A stretch of 64,000 nucleotides of DNA, taken from NCBI GenBank assembly GCA_031772625.1, contig CM062818.1, positions 1,280,226,277-1,280,290,276 of the forward strand, read 5' to 3'. This document shows, piece after piece, positions 60,480-64,000 of this stretch (within the stretch, counting starts at the first letter, position 1; every line of letters starts with the position of its first letter). The translations under genes and the position numbers were made by a program. The stretch comes from Pinus tabuliformis (lineage: Eukaryota > Streptophyta > Pinopsida > Pinales > Pinaceae). The notes under the pieces are model-generated. The model did not search any database. It worked only from the letters and a program-made list of their open reading frames with translations, and was not told the origin of the DNA.

Positions 60480-60496
60480 TATTATTAAATTTTATT
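60480..60496. repeat. 17-bp target-site duplication, left copy
   Basis: TATTATTAAATTTTATT, identical to 61840-61856. Followed by a run of T that represents an A-tail on the - strand. Confidence 0.82.
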
Positions 60497-61839
60497 GTTT
60501 TTTTTTTTCTCGGTAAAAGCTAATTCTATTAAAAACGTAAAAATATGTACATAGAGGTTACAATTCGAGAGGAGGCCTCAGCCAATCCTCAGCTGTAAAA
60601 GCATGGATTTTGCAATAGATCCCTTCAGTCAAAAATACATAGAGGTCCTGCAGACAGGATGTAGCATGCTTATGGATTTCTAGACCTACATTGACAACCC
60701 GAAGCAAAAATTCTCCGATATTGACAAAATTAAAAGACAGAGTGAACCAGACATCAACTTTTGACTTCCTATCTAGAGCTGTAAGAGCAAAAGGACAAAA
60801 AATAAGAGCAGGATGGCCACCCGGCCAGAAATTACTGAGCAGAACCAGCATGATTCGGGGACGGTGGCGCTTCCTCCCTTTCCGGACTGGGGGATGGTAC
60901 CCAGGTGACATAGCCTTCCTCATCCAGGACCGGCTCACCGTTGGGATGGGTGACCAGGTGCAGGAATCCAGAGTGTGTGCGAGAGGGACCACAAGGCGGA
61001 GCATTAACCTGAGCTGGAGTTGGGTTCGGACTCTGATGCTGAGCGCCTTCCTGAACTGGATTCATATGCCGAGTTTGTTCAGGAGCATCATGCTGACGGT
61101 CAGGAACATCGTGCTGACGGTCCGTGCGATAAACCCGCCCGGATAAGTCCCCAAGCAGTATGCCTTCATCATGGGAAGGATCATTCTCAGAGAGAGCAGA
61201 GCTGGAGGGACTGCCTTCTACTTCAGCAACCGAAATAGTGAAATTGACAGTAATAATAGGCTTGTTAACCTCACTCTGAAAAGAAAAGCTAGAAGCCTGA
61301 AACGAGCTATTTGGACGAGCCCTCTCAGATTCAGGCGACAGAGGAGGTGGCGGAATTGAACAAATAGGATTGACAACCGGGGGTGCAGGATGAGCACGAC
61401 CCCCCCTGTTACCATAGTTGCTACCTCGCCGAGGAACGCCACGCCTTCGCATTTTGCAAGCGGGCGCAGAAAACGACTGTAGGCAAATGAGGTGCCAATA
61501 AACCAGAACAGAGGGAGCTCTGTGAACCTTCCGACGTCTCCCTTTCCAAACACAAATGACTATGCTCCAAGGCAGACCCGGCATGGTATTAAAGATCGCT
61601 GGACCATAAATGCTGTGACTCGGTTGCAGTACCCAGAGCCCATGCGCCATCCTGGTTGCCATGCTTGGGTTTAACTCTAACAAATTTCGAGAGAGCGCCA
61701 TACTAAATGCTACCACCTTGAGCCTATAAAACATAACTGCCTCCTGTACCAAGCAGTACGCCCTGCTGCCAGCGATGAAGCCAGCTGTCGGTTCAGTTCA
61801 GTAGATCATTGTAACCTGGAGGAAGCACCTGCATCCGGG
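60497..61839 (-). mobile_element. retroposed sequence, 1.34 kb, with A-tail and target duplication
   Basis: The segment is GC-richer than its AT-rich surroundings and is flanked by a perfect 17-bp duplication (60480-60496 and 61840-61856). On the - strand its 3' end reads ...AATAGAATTAGCTTTTACCG followed by AGAAAAAAAAAAAACA, the layout of a LINE-type insertion with a short terminal A-tract. It carries one long open frame, but I see no reverse transcriptase or endonuclease. It could be a non-autonomous LINE derivative retaining an ORF1-like gene, or a retrocopied host transcript. The polymerisation machinery was presumably supplied by a LINE such as the one at 16-22 kb. Confidence 0.75.
60832..61752 (-). 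CDS. 306-residue open frame in the retroposed sequence, Pro/Ser-rich, unrecognised
   Basis: The frame runs uninterrupted from MVQEAVMFYRLKVVAFSMAL at 61752 to the stop at 60832. The first 90 residues are of mixed composition (RMAHGLWVLQPSHSIYG, LPWSIVICVWKGRRRKVHRA). Next comes a basic Arg/Gly patch (MRRRGVPRRGSNYGNRGGRA), resembling RNA-binding tails. A long Pro/Ser-rich region follows with a small internal duplication (RQHDVPD and RQHDAPE) and the tail EEGYVTWVPSPSPEREEAPP. I know no family for it. The basic patch and disordered proline-rich region would suit a LINE ORF1-like nucleic-acid-binding protein, but no DUF4283 or CCHC motif is visible. Composition clearly differs from the neighbourhood. 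Whether it is expressed cannot be told from sequence. Confidence 0.4.
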   Translation of the reverse strand: MVQEAVMFYRLKVVAFSMALSRNLLELNPSMATRMAHGLWVLQPSHSIYGPAIFNTMPGLPWSIVICVWKGRRRKVHRAPSVLVYWHLICLQSFSAPACKMRRRGVPRRGSNYGNRGGRAHPAPPVVNPICSIPPPPLSPESERARPNSSFQASSFSFQSEVNKPIITVNFTISVAEVEGSPSSSALSENDPSHDEGILLGDLSGRVYRTDRQHDVPDRQHDAPEQTRHMNPVQEGAQHQSPNPTPAQVNAPPCGPSRTHSGFLHLVTHPNGEPVLDEEGYVTWVPSPSPEREEAPPSPNHAGSAQ

Positions 61840-61856
61840 TATTATTAAATTTTATT
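61840..61856. repeat. 17-bp target-site duplication, right copy
   Basis: TATTATTAAATTTTATT, identical to 60480-60496. Confidence 0.82.
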
Positions 61857-62290
61857 ATTATTAACACTAACTTTTTTATTAAATTCTAATATTAATTTTA
61901 TTAGGATTATTTTTAATTTTAATATTAAAATTAAAACTAAAACTATTAGACTTATTAAAGTTCATCTTTTGTACAAATACATATATTTTAATGTTATTTA
62001 GTAAATAATATTTATGAAAATTTCATGACCTTACATTCTTTTATGCTAGTGTATATGTTTTAATGTTATTGAGTAAATATTATTGAACATAGAAATATAT
62101 TTTTTACTAATAAATTATACATTAGACATGTCATTTATTCCTAGAAAATATTTTTTACTGCTATCATTTCCATGCTCACATTGTGGTGCCATGTGGTGGG
62201 AGCTCTAGACCTCATTTACAGCTTGAATGTACTATGGTTTTCTCATTGTGGTTGAAAAAAACGTAGGTGGGGTTACTACACTGTAGTAGA
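61857..62290. other. no gene seen
   Basis: AT-rich sequence continuing the insertion target of the retroposed element. Confidence 0.45.
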
Positions 62291-62900
62291 GCTTCTGCAA
62301 TATTCACCACTACATTTCATTGTGATTTGAATGGATCAACCATGAAAAGGTAATCTAACTTAATTTTTGCAAGAAAGTAATGATGATGTCATTGTTTTTA
62401 ATATTTTATTCTTAGCAACCTTAAAAATTAAATATATTTAAATTTTAAAAATTAAATGTGATTTTTAAAATATTTAATAAAGGTAATCTAATTTAATATT
62501 TGCAGGAAAGTAATGATGATGTCATTGTTTTTTAATATTTTATTTTTAACAACATTAAAAATTAAATATATTTAATATTTTAATAATTAAATGTGATTTT
62601 TTAAATATTTAATTTTTAGGGTTTTAGGAATTTGAAAGAAAATGATAATTAATTAAAAATTTCGGAAATGCTTCTGCAATTTTCACCACTAACTTTCATT
62701 GTGATTTGAATTCATCAAGTGTGAAGAAGAGGCAATCTAACTTGAGTTTTACAAGAAAGTAATGATGATCTCATTGTTTTTTAACATTTTGTTTTTGGCA
62801 ACATTAAAAATTAAATATATTTAAATTCTAAAAATTGAATGTGATTTTTTTAAGTATTTAATTTTTTTAGTCTTAAAAATTTAAAATAAATGATAATTAA
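62291..62900. repeat. compound tandem repeat, period about 380 bp with an inner duplication of about 133 bp
   Basis: GCTTCTGCAAT.TTCACCACTA, ...CATTGTGATTTGAAT occurs at 62291 and 62670. The inner block GG(T/C)AATCTAA.TT..., AAGTAATGATGAT.TCATTGT occurs at 62349, 62482 and 62731. All are followed by AAAAATTAAATATATTTAA. Confidence 0.88.
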
Positions 62901-63094
62901 TTAAATATTTCAAACATTTAATTGTATCTTTGACATATCTTTTATATTTATATAATTAACTCTAACTTTGGATATAAAGTTTATATTAATACATTTGATT
63001 GTATACGTTAGCTCACTTCATCATTGAAACCTAAAACTACTCCCACCATTGAAACAAGCCATGCGGGTCGAACCTCAGTTTGGGGAAGCTGCCA

Positions 63095-63146
63095 TGGTTT
63101 CTCTCTAGATCCACACACTCTGGTTTCTCTCTAGATCCACACACTC
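63095..63146. repeat. 26-bp tandem duplication
   Basis: TGGTTTCTCTCTAGATCCAC ACACTC occurs twice in a row, at 63095 and 63121. Confidence 0.93.
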
Positions 63147-64000
63147 TCTTTTTGTTACCTTTTCTTCTGTCACATCCAGCAACTACTCCAGCAAATATAT
63201 CCATCAAGATTCAGCCCTAGTAGAGCAACAGAATTAAAAATCATATTTTCTAACTCTAAAAACAAATTCAAGGAAGACCTAATAAATGTAAACAACAAAA
63301 ATATTATTAGTGAACGCTCATTGGAGCCCTAAAAATAAATCATGAATATTGCTTTCATAAACGTCAATCTCAACAACATATAGTACATTCGGAGACCACT
63401 TTGAAGACTTTATCAACAAGCATCAAGCGCCCATAGCAACTTGTGTGTTCATGGTCTTATAGTTCTCGTGGGGCATACATATTGCTACACTCCTACTTGC
63501 AATTTCCTACAGAGAACGATCTCCACACTCCAATGCTCAACACTTAATCAAGACTGGTTATTGAAGTGGACGAGCGTTTTACCCAAGGAAATGTGATTTG
63601 TTCCTTCAATGAGCACAAGCAACTATTCGTCCACCCATATGTGCCACACAATAGCTAGCACAACTATTCGTCCACTCATATGTGCCACACAATAGCGCTA
63701 GCCAGCCAACAACTTATTCCAACTTTGCAATGCATTTGTAATAGTTAGGCTACCCTCGCATGTTGCATACAGATCTATGGTACATAACTCATCCAATGGA
63801 TTCCAGTACGATTCTGAACTTATTAATAAGATTCATTACAATACCACGGGCCAATGCCATTGCTTCCAAATACCACATGCCCAAAAGAATAATAAGTCAT
63901 GTTCATATGACACATGTGCATATGACAAAAATTTTTAATTCTCAAAATTTTTTAATTCTCAACCTTTAAACCGTGAACACTAATGAGAATACTAAACAAT
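63147..64000. other. no gene recognised; contains a 41-bp tandem duplication
   Basis: CAACTATTCGTCCACCCATA (63620) and CAACTATTCGTCCACTCATA (63661) open two near-identical 41-bp units. An open frame at 63760-63969 has no known motif. Confidence 0.5.

Overview
The window looks like a piece of a large, repeat-rich land-plant nuclear genome. It is AT-rich and gene-poor, and it holds L1-type LINEs with a plant-style RNase H, Ty3-type and miniature LTR retrotransposons whose primer sites match plant initiator tRNA-Met, and fragments of two plant gene families (PR-1/CAP and PsbS). A seed plant with a big genome, possibly a gymnosperm, fits, but the lineage is inferred. I see no intact host gene, rRNA gene, tRNA gene or CRISPR array.

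Layout, left part (1-25 kb). Two decayed LINE 3' ends lie on the + strand (1-1326 and 4372-6330). A decayed hypothetical coding stretch follows (6480-7495). A family of arrays built on the word CCATGGTTGA and its variants occurs in four blocks (2.1-4.4, 7.8-9.6, 12.6-14.9 and 23.4-23.9 kb). Between them sit a non-autonomous hAT-like DNA transposon (9703-10912, 8-bp target duplication), a possible tRNA-derived SINE (about 14.94-15.09 kb) and a full-length LINE on the - strand (16095-22512, 16-bp target duplication, all domains recognisable).

Middle (25-50.6 kb). This is one nested retrotransposon complex. An outer LTR element (25128-50551, TSD TACAC, LTRs about 1.5 kb) landed inside a PR-1/CAP-like reading frame, and the two halves of that frame lie on its two sides. 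The outer element later received a Ty3-type element in its left LTR (25480-28728, TSD TGGAT) and a second LTR element in its interior (39906-47243, TSD ATGAT). A miniature TRIM element (41650-42363, TSD AAGTT) then entered an LTR of the second element. A 6.6-kb tandem duplication (29021-35651 and 35652-42273) copied part of this nest. LTR divergence judged by eye agrees with this order. The interior of the second element encodes acidic, internally repeated protein remnants that match no gag or pol domain I know.

Right part (50.6-64 kb). There is no clear gene. The stretch has many short tandem duplications of two or three copies (units 24 to about 125 bp). It also holds a 5' piece of a psbS gene flanked by 18-bp direct repeats (57457-57806) and a retroposed 1.34-kb sequence with an A-tail, a 17-bp target duplication and a 306-residue open frame (60497-61839). 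Divergence values are rough counts by eye, not computed alignments.
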